Shown: in pieces, positions 34,744-43,548 of the stretch
Position numbering within the stretch: the stretch's first letter is position 1
Layout of the letters: each line of letters begins with the position of its first letter
Source of the DNA: Bdellovibrionaceae bacterium UBA3535
GTDB taxonomy: Bacteria; Bdellovibrionota; Bdellovibrionia; Bdellovibrionales; UBA840
Reading direction: 5' to 3'
Assembly (NCBI GenBank): GCA_002376845.1
Contig: DFOS01000026.1
Location: 143,317 to 207,316 of the forward strand
Length of the DNA: 64,000 nt
Translations under genes and position numbers: made by a program
The notes under the pieces: generated by a model
The model's database searches: none
Seen by the model: the letters and a program-made list of their open reading frames with translations, nothing else
What the model was told of the DNA's origin: nothing

Positions 34744-36117
34744 GTGATTTTAAGAACGTTTATCTCTATCTATATCACTGTTTTTTCATTTTCCGCAGTT
34801 GCAAAGACATGGCAGTGTGCAGAACTTTTCCAGAGTAAAGAACTTTTACCACATCTCAATCAACGCAAAAGAATACTACCCCCACCAAAACAGTGTTTAG
34901 GCACCTGTTATTTGGAGGCCTCTGTACTCGCATTAAACTACTTGGTCCGCGAAAACTTTGGAAGTGATTTTTCCGTCAGCCGAACCGAAGCCATAAAATA
35001 TATTGTATTGGAACGTTTGTCTCGAGCCTTTCTGAATATTGATGGTTTACGACTGCCAGCACGATATAAATATACAAAACAAAAAGATCACAATCGTGAG
35101 ATTGTCGACCTCATCTCTGGGGGAAGTGCAGATTACACTCTTATCACATTGAAAAATAAAAAAATTATAACTGAAAAAAGATTGACCTTTGCGCAACAAA
35201 GAGAAGAAAACCAAATCATTGATCAAACCCTAAACGAACTTAATTACAAAGTTCGAGAAATTATAAACTGGGACCACGGGCAACAAAAAAATTCTAGAAT
35301 TTTCTTTGAATATGTTATGGATCAGCTGGCAAAAGACTTTAACAATGAATGGCTTGTCGAACCATTATTAAGTATAAAGGAAAATTGGAGTCAATCATAT
35401 TTCGAGCGGTCTATAAGTGGGTTAAAAGACCTATTGGCACACCAGATTTTTAGACTGGAAAAGACCATTAAAGAGAATGAGCAAATAATTGAACAGTTAA
35501 AAACATCGACTCGTAAAGATCTTAAAGTGATCGAAATCATTTTAAACAACAACGCCGGCATCAAAAAAAGTCGAGAACAGCTAAAGAAAACATTAAACAT
35601 GGTAGCCATTGAACAAGAAAAGCATAGAAAACATTTGCAGGCCAAGGTTACTGCTCTTAAAAGGTGGCTATCCCGAAAGCTAAAGGTTGAAAACACCGAA
35701 CTTTTTGAGTTTGAGGGTTTCGGCGCTAAGCAGATTCATCATCGTTTTGATACGAAAAAAAGTATCAATAGTCTTATAAATAAAATGCAGATGTTTCTTG
35801 CAGAAGGTCAGCCCTTAATGATTCGCTACTTTCACGACCATAAACTTATGAGACAAATGGGAGAGTTTAAAGTTTTACATCCTGAACCGACAACTGGTAC
35901 CATGAGGTATGCAAACCACTTGGCCCTGCTGGTCGGCTTCGAGAGAAATGAGTTCGGGGAAGTGACTCACTTTATTATACAGCAGAGTTGGGGCTACAGA
36001 ACGGGCGCCAAGGGCTTGATGAGAATGTCTGTTTCTTATTTTGATAAATATGTGGACGAAGTTTACACTTTATATTTAGAAAATCAGAATGATGTGAATG
36101 TTTATAGTGAGAATTAA
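34744..36117 (+). CDS. Secreted papain-like (C1-type) protein with coiled-coil insert
   Basis: A 457-residue exported protein, GTG start, with a signal peptide (MILRTFISIYITVFSFSAVA). Near the N-terminus KQCLGTCYLEAS (Gln50, Cys55) matches the Q-x-x-x-G-x-C-W active-site helix of papain/bleomycin-hydrolase enzymes; near the C-terminus ANHLALLVGF supplies the His (392) and IIQQSWGYRTGAKG the N-S-W-G motif, but with Gln414 where Asn is usual. Between them (about 70-330) is a long charged insert, with a coiled coil at about 230-310. It may be an active cysteine peptidase, a relative with altered catalysis, or an inactive binder. AT-rich base use hints at transfer. The Shine-Dalgarno is weak. Confidence 0.72.
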   Translation: MILRTFISIYITVFSFSAVAKTWQCAELFQSKELLPHLNQRKRILPPPKQCLGTCYLEASVLALNYLVRENFGSDFSVSRTEAIKYIVLERLSRAFLNIDGLRLPARYKYTKQKDHNREIVDLISGGSADYTLITLKNKKIITEKRLTFAQQREENQIIDQTLNELNYKVREIINWDHGQQKNSRIFFEYVMDQLAKDFNNEWLVEPLLSIKENWSQSYFERSISGLKDLLAHQIFRLEKTIKENEQIIEQLKTSTRKDLKVIEIILNNNAGIKKSREQLKKTLNMVAIEQEKHRKHLQAKVTALKRWLSRKLKVENTELFEFEGFGAKQIHHRFDTKKSINSLINKMQMFLAEGQPLMIRYFHDHKLMRQMGEFKVLHPEPTTGTMRYANHLALLVGFERNEFGEVTHFIIQQSWGYRTGAKGLMRMSVSYFDKYVDEVYTLYLENQNDVNVYSEN

Positions 36118-36495
36118 AGCTATATTTGTTAAAATCTAAAAGTATCCCCTGCCTGATATGAGGAATCTTGCACTCTATTTCCTTGTATTTGACTTGCTTC
36201 TAAGTGAATTTCTTTGCTTTTTGATAGCCATAACAATGCTCTACCAGCCTTGTGTCTGATTTTAGATAAACCCCGCATCTAGCCTCAACTTAGGCTTCGT
36301 TTTCTTCCAACATTTCTAAATGATTTCTTCCTCAGAATCATCTAAACGCACATTAAAAACGTCAAAATCGAATATACTAAATAACGTGCCTATTCAGGCA
36401 GGGTAGCTCTATTGAATTCCGGTCCCATACTGTCCGATCTGGTCGAAACTAAGATTTCTTGGTGTAGTGTCACATCAAGTCTACTACGAATTGAC
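36118..36495. other. AT-rich gap between converging papain-like gene and pyrE
   Basis: 378 bases holding one possible small frame on the minus strand (36129-36278) and short weak dyads. No terminator with a T-run is visible for pyrE or for the papain-like gene. Confidence 0.5.
36129..36278 (-). CDS. Possible small protein downstream of pyrE
   Basis: A 49-codon frame starting MRGLSKIRHKAGRALLWLSK, with GAGG about 6 bases before the ATG. It is basic at the start and polar after. I do not recognise it; it may be a small gene, or a remnant of a mobile-element gene, in AT-rich sequence. Confidence 0.25.
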   Translation of the reverse strand: MRGLSKIRHKAGRALLWLSKSKEIHLEASQIQGNRVQDSSYQAGDTFRF

Positions 36496-37095
36496 TTACA
36501 ATCCCTGCAAAAAGTCTTGAATCTTTTCCTTATCTGCTGCTGGCATCGAAGAAAGCTCAAGCATTTCTGGCATGGACAATAATGATTTTACAGATAGATC
36601 TTCTTGCGAAAATAGGTCCTTTGATTTTTGTAGACCATAGGTAAAAATACTTATCAAACCGATGACATTAGCCCCTGCCTCTCGTAAAGCTTGTACAGCT
36701 TGCATGGAGCTTTTGCCAGTAGAAATTAAATCCTCAATGACGACTATTTTTTGCTCCGCCGTTAGCTTTCCCTCGATTTGATTGCCTTTGCCGTGCTCTT
36801 TCGCTGAAGAGCGTACATAGAGCATGGGCATATTTAGTTTCTGGGCCATAAAAGCGGCATGCGGAATGCCGGCAGTAGCTGTGCCTGCTAGAACTTGCGC
36901 CTCAGGAAAATTCTGCTGCAGTAAATCCACCAAACCATTCACAATGATTTCTCTTTCCTCAGGAAAAGATAAAAGCAATCGATTGTCGCAATAAATAGGA
37001 GAGCGAATGCCGCTCGCCCATGTAAAGCCAAAATCGGGGTCAATGCTAATGGCTCCTATCTTGGTTAAGATCTCCGCATACCTAGCTTTGGACAT
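36496..37095 (-). CDS. pyrE: Orotate phosphoribosyltransferase
   Basis: A 199-residue OPRTase with the PRPP-binding signature IVVIEDLISTGKSSMQAV (about 117-133), FTWASGIRSPIYCDNR near residue 25 and AGTATAGIPHAAFMA near 70. It joins orotate and PRPP to OMP. The frame extends upstream to 37164, but the ATG at 37095 preceded by AGGAGA matches family length; it overlaps the pyrF end by 14 bases. Last gene of the pyrB-carA-carB-pyrF-pyrE operon. Confidence 0.94.
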   Translation of the reverse strand: MSKARYAEILTKIGAISIDPDFGFTWASGIRSPIYCDNRLLLSFPEEREIIVNGLVDLLQQNFPEAQVLAGTATAGIPHAAFMAQKLNMPMLYVRSSAKEHGKGNQIEGKLTAEQKIVVIEDLISTGKSSMQAVQALREAGANVIGLISIFTYGLQKSKDLFSQEDLSVKSLLSMPEMLELSSMPAADKEKIQDFLQGL

Positions 37096-37774
37096 TTTCC
37101 ATCTCCTGTACAATTTCATCCAAAGCCTGACTAGGATCCTCAGCTTTCGTGATGGACCTGCCAATTACTAAAAAATCCGCCTTAGCCTGTACGGCTTCAG
37201 CAGGCGTCATAATACGCTTTTGATCGTTTGTAGCATCTTGCTTGCGGCGAATCCCCGGACAGACACTAATGCATTTGGGCAATCTCTCTTTGACCAAGCG
37301 TAAATCTTTCGGCGAACAGACCACGCCCTGCATGCCAGAATCCATCGCGATTTGCGAGTAGCGCAAAACGGTCTCTTCCATGCTAGTTGAAATTCCTAAA
37401 TCTTTTTGCATCATCTCTTCAGATGTGGAGGTCAATTGCGTGACGCCAATAAATAGTATGTGCTCAGGTCGATGCTTGGCAGCTTGCTGAAGCATTTCGC
37501 TTCCCCCGGCCACATGAAAGTTCAACATATCCATTGGTAACTGCAACAAAGACTGCGTTGCTTTTTCCACAGTGTTGGGAATGTCGTGCAACTTCAAATC
37601 TAAAAAAACTTTGAATCCTCTGTCTTTTAATTGATGTACAATGCTGGCGCCCTCTTTATAAAAAAGCTCCATGCCGACCTTTACCCAGCGCAAGTCCTGT
37701 TCTAAAGGCCGCACAAAATCTAAGGCCGTAGCAGCGTCCGGAAAATCAAGAGCTAAAATAATCTTTTCGCGCAA
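37082..37774 (-). CDS. pyrF: Orotidine 5'-phosphate decarboxylase
   Basis: A 230-residue TIM-barrel OMP decarboxylase. ILALDFPDAATAL opens it, the catalytic D-x-K-x-x-D is in FLDLKLHDIPNTV (about 60-72), and VCSPKDLRLV and VCPGIRRK follow. The open frame reaches back to 37828 inside carB, but TTG at 37774, one base after the carB stop and 7 bases after AAGGAG, gives the normal length and is my choice. It makes UMP, the last step of the pathway. Confidence 0.92.
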   Translation of the reverse strand: MREKIILALDFPDAATALDFVRPLEQDLRWVKVGMELFYKEGASIVHQLKDRGFKVFLDLKLHDIPNTVEKATQSLLQLPMDMLNFHVAGGSEMLQQAAKHRPEHILFIGVTQLTSTSEEMMQKDLGISTSMEETVLRYSQIAMDSGMQGVVCSPKDLRLVKERLPKCISVCPGIRRKQDATNDQKRIMTPAEAVQAKADFLVIGRSITKAEDPSQALDEIVQEMENVQS

Positions 37775-37775
37775 G

Positions 37776-40700
37776 TCAAATCTCCTTAAAGTCTCGAACT
37801 TTTTTAACCTGAAAGGCCAAAGATTCAATCACTGAAACCATGGCTCTAGCAGTATCCAGTGAAGTTAAACAAACCAAATTTCTCTCCACTGCCGCCCGGC
37901 GAATTTTAAAGCCATCCCGCGTGGGCATTTTGCCTTTGGTTAAGGTGTTCAAAATATATTGCGCCTTCCCGTCTTGAATCATATCCAAGATATTGGGCGA
38001 GCCCTCTTCTACTTTTTTCAGACGTTTTACTTTTAGGCCCTTCGATTCTAAAAAGGCAGCGGTTCCACCGGTGGCCCAAATCTTTAAACCCAAATCCGCA
38101 AAGCGCTCAATGATGGGATAAGCCTCTTCTTTGTCTTTATCTGCTACTGTACATATTAGATTGCCAAAGGTGGGAACCTTCATGCCCGAGGCGATAAGGC
38201 CTTTATAAAGAGCCTTTTCCATACTGCGGTCACTCCCCATCACCTCACCGGTGGATTTCATTTCAGGTCCAAGATGGGTGTCCACTTGCGTGAGCTTTGC
38301 AAAGGAAAAGACAGGAACTTTTACCGAGTAGGAATCCTTTGGCTCTTCATAGTAGCCGCTAGAAATTCCCATGCTGGACAGACTATCTCCCAATATCGCA
38401 CGGGTCGCAATTTTTGCCATGGGAATGCCGGTAACTTTGGATAAGAAAGGTACGGTTCTTGAGCTACGAGGATTGACTTCAATCACATAAATATTGTCTT
38501 TATGTAATACAAATTGAATGTTTAGTATGCCTTTTACCTTTAACTCTTTACAAATTTTTGTGGTGATTGAAATGATATCTTCTTTGGTTTCGGGCTTCAC
38601 CCTTCTAGGAGGATAAACAGCAATGGAATCACCGGAGTGTACACCCGCCCGTTCAATATGCTCCATAATGCCAGGGATAAAAACATCCTTACCGTCACTG
38701 ATAGCATCCACCTCTAATTCTAAACCGATCATATAGCGGTCAATCAAGACGGGTTTGGCTGGATTGAGCTCCACCGCTTCATCAATGTACCGCTCCAGCT
38801 CCTCGCTGGAATAAACAATCTCCATGGCTCGGCCGCCAAGGACATAGGAAGGACGAACCAATACTGGGTAGCCAAGCTCTTCGGCTACCGCTACGGCTTC
38901 TTGCTTGTTGGTCACCGATTTTCCTAGAGGCTGCGCGATATCTAATTTCTTTAGGAGTACTTCAAATTTCTTACGATCTTCGGTGCGATCAATATCCTCT
39001 AGCGACATTCCGAGAATTTCTACGCCGCGCTCTTTTAAATCTTCAGCTAGGTTAATGGCTGTCTGTCCGCCAAATTGCACAATCACGCCCTTGGGTTTTT
39101 CCGTATCAATTACATGCATAACATCTTCGGTAGTGAGCGGATCAAAGTAGAGGCGATCCGAAGTAGAAAAATCCGTGGATACCGTTTCAGGATTGTTATT
39201 GATCACCAAGGCTTCATAGCCCATGGACTGAATGGCTTTCACGGCGTGAACCGTAGCATAATCAAACTCAATTCCCTGCCCGATTCGAATGGGGCCTGAG
39301 CCTAAAACAAGAATCTTCTCTTTGCTTGAGGCAAAGGACTCGTTTTCTTCCTCATAGGTCGAATAAAAATACGGTGTGCTAGAGGCAAATTCAGCAGCAC
39401 AAGTATCAACCATTTTATAAACCGGCATCAAATCGTTTTGTTTGCGAAAATCATAGACTTGTCTTTCTGTAAGCCCCGCCTTGCGTGCAATATAGGAGTC
39501 GGCAAAGCCCAAACGTTTTAAATCGTAGAGAGTCTCTTTTTCTAAGCTTGCGGAAATCTTTTTTTCTGCTTGAATGATTTTTTCTAATTTGCACAAAAAG
39601 AAAAGATCAATCTTCGTTGCCGAATGAATCTCTCTTAAATCACAGCCTTTGCGAATCAATTCGCTAACAACAAACAATCTTTCATCCGTTGCCAAGGCAG
39701 CAATCTCTAAAAGCTCCGAGACTTCTTTGTTTTGCCATTTCTTATCTTCAATATGATCTAGGCCAAGCTCTAAAGAGCGCACGGCTTTGAGCATTGACTC
39801 CTCAAAGCAGCGGCCAATGGCCATAACCTCGCCCGTAGCTTTCATTTGCGTGCCGAGCTTTCTTAAACCCCCTGCAAATTTATCAAAGGGCCAGCGCGGA
39901 ATTTTTGATACCACATAATCAATGCTCGGCTCAAAACAGGCGTAGGTGGTCTTCGTTACCGGGTTGATGATTTCATCCAAAGTGTAGCCGATGGCAATCT
40001 TTGCGGCGATTTTGGCAATGGGGTAGCCCGTCGCTTTGGAAGCCAGCGCCGAAGAGCGTGAAACCCTTGGGTTGACTTCAATCACGTAATAATCAAAGGA
40101 GTCTGGATCAAGAGCCAACTGTACATTGCAGCCGCCTTCAATTTTTAAGGCGCGAATGATGCGAATCGAGGCGCTGCGAAGCATTTGGTACTCGCGATCG
40201 GATAGCGTTTGCGAGGGGGCCACCACGATGGAATCCCCAGTGTGCACACCCACAGGATCAAAGTTTTCCATATTGCAGACCACGATGCAGTTGTCGTTGG
40301 CATCTCGCATAACCTCGTATTCAATTTCTTTAAAACCGGCGATGGATTTTTCTACCAAGCACTGATTGATCGGCGAGTTTTCAAGTCCACTTTGCAAAAT
40401 CTCGCGCAGCTCTTTTTCATTGGCAGCAATGCCGCCGCCGGTGCCACCCATGGTATAGGCCGGGCGAACAATGATAGGATAGGAAGTCTCTTCGGCAAAT
40501 TTTAATCCCGCCTCAATATTATCCACAATATCACTTGGCGGAACGGGTTGATCGATTTTCTGCATCAAGCGGCGAAAGCGCTCACGGTCTTCGGCTTTTT
40601 CAATCGCATTCAGACTAGTACCTAGAAGTCTTACACCCTCTTCTTTCAAAACTCCCGCTGCATCGAGCTCCATGGCAAGATTTAGTGCCGTTTGCCCGCC

Positions 40701-40970
40701 AAGACCGGCAAGCAAGGCATCCGGCTGCTCGCGCCGAATGACCTTGGTAACAAAATCCAAAGTTAAGGGTTCAATATAAATTTTGTCTGCCATCTCGGGG
40801 TCGGTCATGATGGTGGCCGGATTGGAGTTAATCAACACGACCTCAAGGCCCTCTTCTTTGAGCGCCTGGCATGCCTGGGTGCCGGCATAATCAAATTCTG
40901 CCGCCTGGCCAATGACGATGGGACCCGAGCCAATCACCAAAACTTTTTTTACATCTTGCAGTTTAGGCAT
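37776..40970 (-). CDS. carB: Carbamoyl-phosphate synthase large subunit
   Basis: A full-length 1064-residue CarB with the internal duplication: two ATP-grasp halves starting at VLVIGSGPIVIGQAAEFDYA and VLVLGSGPIRIGQGIEFDYA (about 10 and 555), each with SRSSALASKATGYP or SRTVPFLSKVTGIP, and a C-terminal MGS-like allosteric domain (about 930-1064, TGGTAAFLESKG). It makes carbamoyl phosphate from bicarbonate, ammonia and two ATP, feeding pyrimidines and arginine. It overlaps carA by 8 bases. Confidence 0.97.
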   Translation of the reverse strand: MPKLQDVKKVLVIGSGPIVIGQAAEFDYAGTQACQALKEEGLEVVLINSNPATIMTDPEMADKIYIEPLTLDFVTKVIRREQPDALLAGLGGQTALNLAMELDAAGVLKEEGVRLLGTSLNAIEKAEDRERFRRLMQKIDQPVPPSDIVDNIEAGLKFAEETSYPIIVRPAYTMGGTGGGIAANEKELREILQSGLENSPINQCLVEKSIAGFKEIEYEVMRDANDNCIVVCNMENFDPVGVHTGDSIVVAPSQTLSDREYQMLRSASIRIIRALKIEGGCNVQLALDPDSFDYYVIEVNPRVSRSSALASKATGYPIAKIAAKIAIGYTLDEIINPVTKTTYACFEPSIDYVVSKIPRWPFDKFAGGLRKLGTQMKATGEVMAIGRCFEESMLKAVRSLELGLDHIEDKKWQNKEVSELLEIAALATDERLFVVSELIRKGCDLREIHSATKIDLFFLCKLEKIIQAEKKISASLEKETLYDLKRLGFADSYIARKAGLTERQVYDFRKQNDLMPVYKMVDTCAAEFASSTPYFYSTYEEENESFASSKEKILVLGSGPIRIGQGIEFDYATVHAVKAIQSMGYEALVINNNPETVSTDFSTSDRLYFDPLTTEDVMHVIDTEKPKGVIVQFGGQTAINLAEDLKERGVEILGMSLEDIDRTEDRKKFEVLLKKLDIAQPLGKSVTNKQEAVAVAEELGYPVLVRPSYVLGGRAMEIVYSSEELERYIDEAVELNPAKPVLIDRYMIGLELEVDAISDGKDVFIPGIMEHIERAGVHSGDSIAVYPPRRVKPETKEDIISITTKICKELKVKGILNIQFVLHKDNIYVIEVNPRSSRTVPFLSKVTGIPMAKIATRAILGDSLSSMGISSGYYEEPKDSYSVKVPVFSFAKLTQVDTHLGPEMKSTGEVMGSDRSMEKALYKGLIASGMKVPTFGNLICTVADKDKEEAYPIIERFADLGLKIWATGGTAAFLESKGLKVKRLKKVEEGSPNILDMIQDGKAQYILNTLTKGKMPTRDGFKIRRAAVERNLVCLTSLDTARAMVSVIESLAFQVKKVRDFKEI

Positions 40971-42045
40971 GCTCGACTCCTTTAAATTTTGCTATGCGCT
41001 GAAAAAACTCATCAAAAAGGTAAGCATTGTCGCCAGGGCCGGGCTGCGCCTCCGGATGGTATTGCACAGAAAAAATATTGAGCTTTTTGTGTTGCAAGCC
41101 CTCCACGCTTTGATCGTTCATGGAAATATGGCTTACTTCTAAATCGGTATCTTTTAAAGATTCTTCAATGATTGAATAGGAATGGTTTTGCGCCGACATA
41201 TTGACTTTATTTAAGGCCAAATCTTTTACCGGATGATTGGAGCCGCGGTGACCAAATTTTAATTTTTCTACTTTTGCACCAAAGGCTACAGCTAATAGTT
41301 GGTGCCCCAAACAAATTCCCATGATGGGCAGCTTGTCTTTTACGGCATGGATGAAATCACTCGCGCCTTTTACATCTCGAGGATCGCCCGGGCCATTGGA
41401 AAGTAAGATCGCATCCACTTCGGCATTTAAAACTTCCTCGGCAGGAGTATCGTAAGGAAATAAAATCACTTCCGCCCCGCGGTGCAAAAGCTCCTTAATG
41501 ATGCCGCGTTTGCAGCCATAGTCCATCACTGCAATTCGGTAAGAATTTCCAGGGAAATGCTGCGGACTTTTGGTCGATACCGTGGCGACCTGATCGCGAG
41601 GCAATTCTTGCTTTAAAGACTCTAAGATTTCGGTCTCTTTTGCCGGGTCAAAATATATTGCCCCCTTCATGGTGCCGTGCTCGCGGATTTTGCGAGTCAG
41701 CTTGCGAGTATCAATGCCGCTTAGTGCAGGTATGTCGTATTTTTTTAACATCTCTGACAAACTTTTTGTGGAGCGCCAGTTGGAAGGGATCTCCGTATAG
41801 TCACGCATCACAAAGCCTTGCACAAAGGGACGCACCGATTGGAAGTCATCGCGGTTTACCCCGTAATTGCCAATCAGAGGGTAGGTCATATTGATGATTT
41901 GCCCGCAATACGAAGGATCGGTCAAAATTTCTTGGTAGCCTGTTAGCCCTGTATTGAATACCACTTCGCCTAGACTTTGTTTTTCACTGCCAAAGGAGTC
42001 GCCCTGAAAATTGGTGCCGTCTTCAAGAATTAAGTAAGCTTTCAC
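40963..42045 (-). CDS. carA: Carbamoyl-phosphate synthase small (glutaminase) subunit
   Basis: A 360-residue CarA. The N-terminal half has TGLTGYQEILTDPSYCGQI and the C-terminal class I glutamine amidotransferase has the nucleophile in PIMGICLGHQLLAVAFGA (Cys about 246) with the His-Glu pair in VQYHPEAQPGP. The start is GTG at 42045, 8-9 bases after AGGAGG. The gene overlaps pyrB by 23 bases and carB by 8, so all three are coupled. Confidence 0.96.
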   Translation of the reverse strand: MKAYLILEDGTNFQGDSFGSEKQSLGEVVFNTGLTGYQEILTDPSYCGQIINMTYPLIGNYGVNRDDFQSVRPFVQGFVMRDYTEIPSNWRSTKSLSEMLKKYDIPALSGIDTRKLTRKIREHGTMKGAIYFDPAKETEILESLKQELPRDQVATVSTKSPQHFPGNSYRIAVMDYGCKRGIIKELLHRGAEVILFPYDTPAEEVLNAEVDAILLSNGPGDPRDVKGASDFIHAVKDKLPIMGICLGHQLLAVAFGAKVEKLKFGHRGSNHPVKDLALNKVNMSAQNHSYSIIEESLKDTDLEVSHISMNDQSVEGLQHKKLNIFSVQYHPEAQPGPGDNAYLFDEFFQRIAKFKGVEHA

Positions 42046-42931
42046 TGGCTTTTCCTCCTAGAATCTTATCAATAATTGCCATTCGCACAAAAGTACCATT
42101 TTCTACCTGCTGATCAATGGTCACATTCTTTTTTTCAATGAGGGAGCTGGCAATTTCTTTGTCCCGAATGAAGGGCCCTGGATGCATGACGATGGAGCCT
42201 GGCTTCATTTGCTTGTAGCGTGCTTCCGTCAGACCGTAGACCTCGTGATATTGCTCATTGGTCATGGCCTGCATACTTGCGTGGCGCTCATTTTGTACTC
42301 GCATCAGGTACAAGACATCCACGCTCTCCAAAAGATCATCCATTCGGTAATTTTCATAGCCATCAAGACTTTGATTATCTATAGGGCAAAGGTAAGTCTG
42401 CACCGGAAAGTGCTGCCACATCTGCAAATGCGAGGCAACGACGCGCGAGTGCTGTATGTCGCCAACAAAGGCAATTTTTAGATTTTCCAGCGAGCCAAAG
42501 CGCTCTTCTATGCTCATTAAATCCAGCAAAGCTTGTGTGGGATGCGCGGACTGCCCCGAGCCTGCGTTGATGATTGGCATCTTGATTTGTCTAGCTAGCT
42601 CTTTTAGCTTTTCTACCTCTTGCGAGGCGCGCAGCACACAGGCCTTCACACCGATCGACTCAAGTGTTTTCAAAGTATCGTAGAGAGTTTCGCCTTTTTT
42701 TATGCTAGAAGCCGTAGCATCAATATAAATGGGATGCAGACCCAATTTTTGCTCCGCCACCTCAAAGGAGACGCGGGTGCGCGTGGAGGCTTCTAAAAAG
42801 AGATTGGCGATGCTATGAAGTTCCGATAAAAAAAATGGGACCTGAGGTCCCTTTTTAAATATTGAGGCATTTTTTATAATTTCGCGAAAATCTTCGCTAT
42901 TCCATTCTTCAAAATCGATCAGGTGCTTCAT
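42023..42931 (-). CDS. pyrB: Aspartate carbamoyltransferase catalytic chain
   Basis: A 302-residue ATCase: FLEASTRTRVSFEVAEQ (carbamoyl-phosphate loop, about 46-62), the SSIKKGETLYDT loop, GSGQSAHPTQALLDLM near 125 and HPGPFIRDKEI near 250. It condenses carbamoyl phosphate with aspartate. First gene of the pyr operon; no pyrI regulatory chain and no dihydroorotase (pyrC) gene is adjacent, so those steps lie elsewhere. Confidence 0.95.
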   Translation of the reverse strand: MKHLIDFEEWNSEDFREIIKNASIFKKGPQVPFFLSELHSIANLFLEASTRTRVSFEVAEQKLGLHPIYIDATASSIKKGETLYDTLKTLESIGVKACVLRASQEVEKLKELARQIKMPIINAGSGQSAHPTQALLDLMSIEERFGSLENLKIAFVGDIQHSRVVASHLQMWQHFPVQTYLCPIDNQSLDGYENYRMDDLLESVDVLYLMRVQNERHASMQAMTNEQYHEVYGLTEARYKQMKPGSIVMHPGPFIRDKEIASSLIEKKNVTIDQQVENGTFVRMAIIDKILGGKASESLLNS

Positions 42932-42988
42932 CCTGAGTACTTATACTACAAAAGGGTGGGCCAAAGACAAGCTTTTTTTGGCGCGAAT

Positions 42989-43231
42989 TCACGGGCTCGT
43001 CTTAAAGCGACGAATTCCATCAAGTATGAACATACGCATCACCACCTGGTAGGGAATCTCCAGCTTTGCAGCTATCTTTTTAAGATCTTTAATGGTGGAT
43101 TCATCCAGCGCCACACTAGTGGGCTTTCGCTGTCCCTTTTGACGTTTTTTCATCGCCTCTAGTATTTTGCTATCGTCAAACACGCTATCGTCTTCATAGG
43201 CTTTCTGCGATTTTGCGTAGGATTTTGCCAT
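42989..43231 (-). CDS. Ribbon-helix-helix (CopG/BrnA-like) protein, probable orphan antitoxin
   Basis: An 80-residue protein. The C-terminal half (RKPTSVALDESTIKDLKKIA then LEIPYQVVMRMFILDGIRRF) has the beta-strand plus two-helix pattern of RHH DNA-binding proteins that act as antitoxins in BrnT-type pairs; the N-terminal half is charged and probably disordered, suited to toxin binding. The ATG at 43231 has a GAGGTGG Shine-Dalgarno. Directly upstream on the same strand is degraded BrnT-like coding sequence, so this looks like an antitoxin whose toxin has decayed. It may still repress its own promoter. Confidence 0.72.
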   Translation of the reverse strand: MAKSYAKSQKAYEDDSVFDDSKILEAMKKRQKGQRKPTSVALDESTIKDLKKIAAKLEIPYQVVMRMFILDGIRRFKTSP

Positions 43232-43438
43232 ATAACCACCTCTCTTTCTTTCCTGCAATGCGCGCACTTATGGGCCGTATTCTTTCACCTCGGAAAGTGA
43301 ACACGACATGCAATAAACGGCCCTCCTTTGAGGGGCCTAGTATACCATACTTTTATATAGTGTTTAGGCACTACAATCATTTAAAGAAACGCAATGATTT
43401 TAATGGAATTCGGAGAAAAATAGAAACCGTTCTTTATC
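43228..43438 (-). pseudogene. Degraded BrnT-family toxin
   Basis: Read on the minus strand, one frame from about 43352 to 43250 gives a clear BrnT-like C-terminus: ILGPSKEGRLLHVVFTFRGE followed by RIRPISARIAGKKE (compare the family pattern G-R-L-L-x-V-V-x-T-x-R-G-x-x-I-R-x-I-S-A-R). Upstream of an in-frame TAA, another frame (about 43438-43380) has NHCVSLNDCSA, like the N-terminal K-H-G-V-S-F-E-x-A motif, but interrupted by a stop. The gene therefore seems split by frameshift and stop codons. It abuts the RHH gene exactly as a toxin would. Family assignment is from memory of the pattern. Confidence 0.5.
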
Positions 43439-43548
43439 TACGACGCATTCGGAATATGGATAGACGGATTCGAAATACCGAAGCAATAAATAGTCCAAGC
43501 CGAAGAAAATTCGTTACAGCTCCAGAGAAATCCATTAGCCTTGAAAAT

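Noticed and set aside
43213..43548. Long plus-strand N-terminal extension of the barrel protein frame
   Set aside because: It overlies the minus-strand toxin remnant and RHH upstream region, has no ribosome site, and a clear signal peptide starts at 43549.
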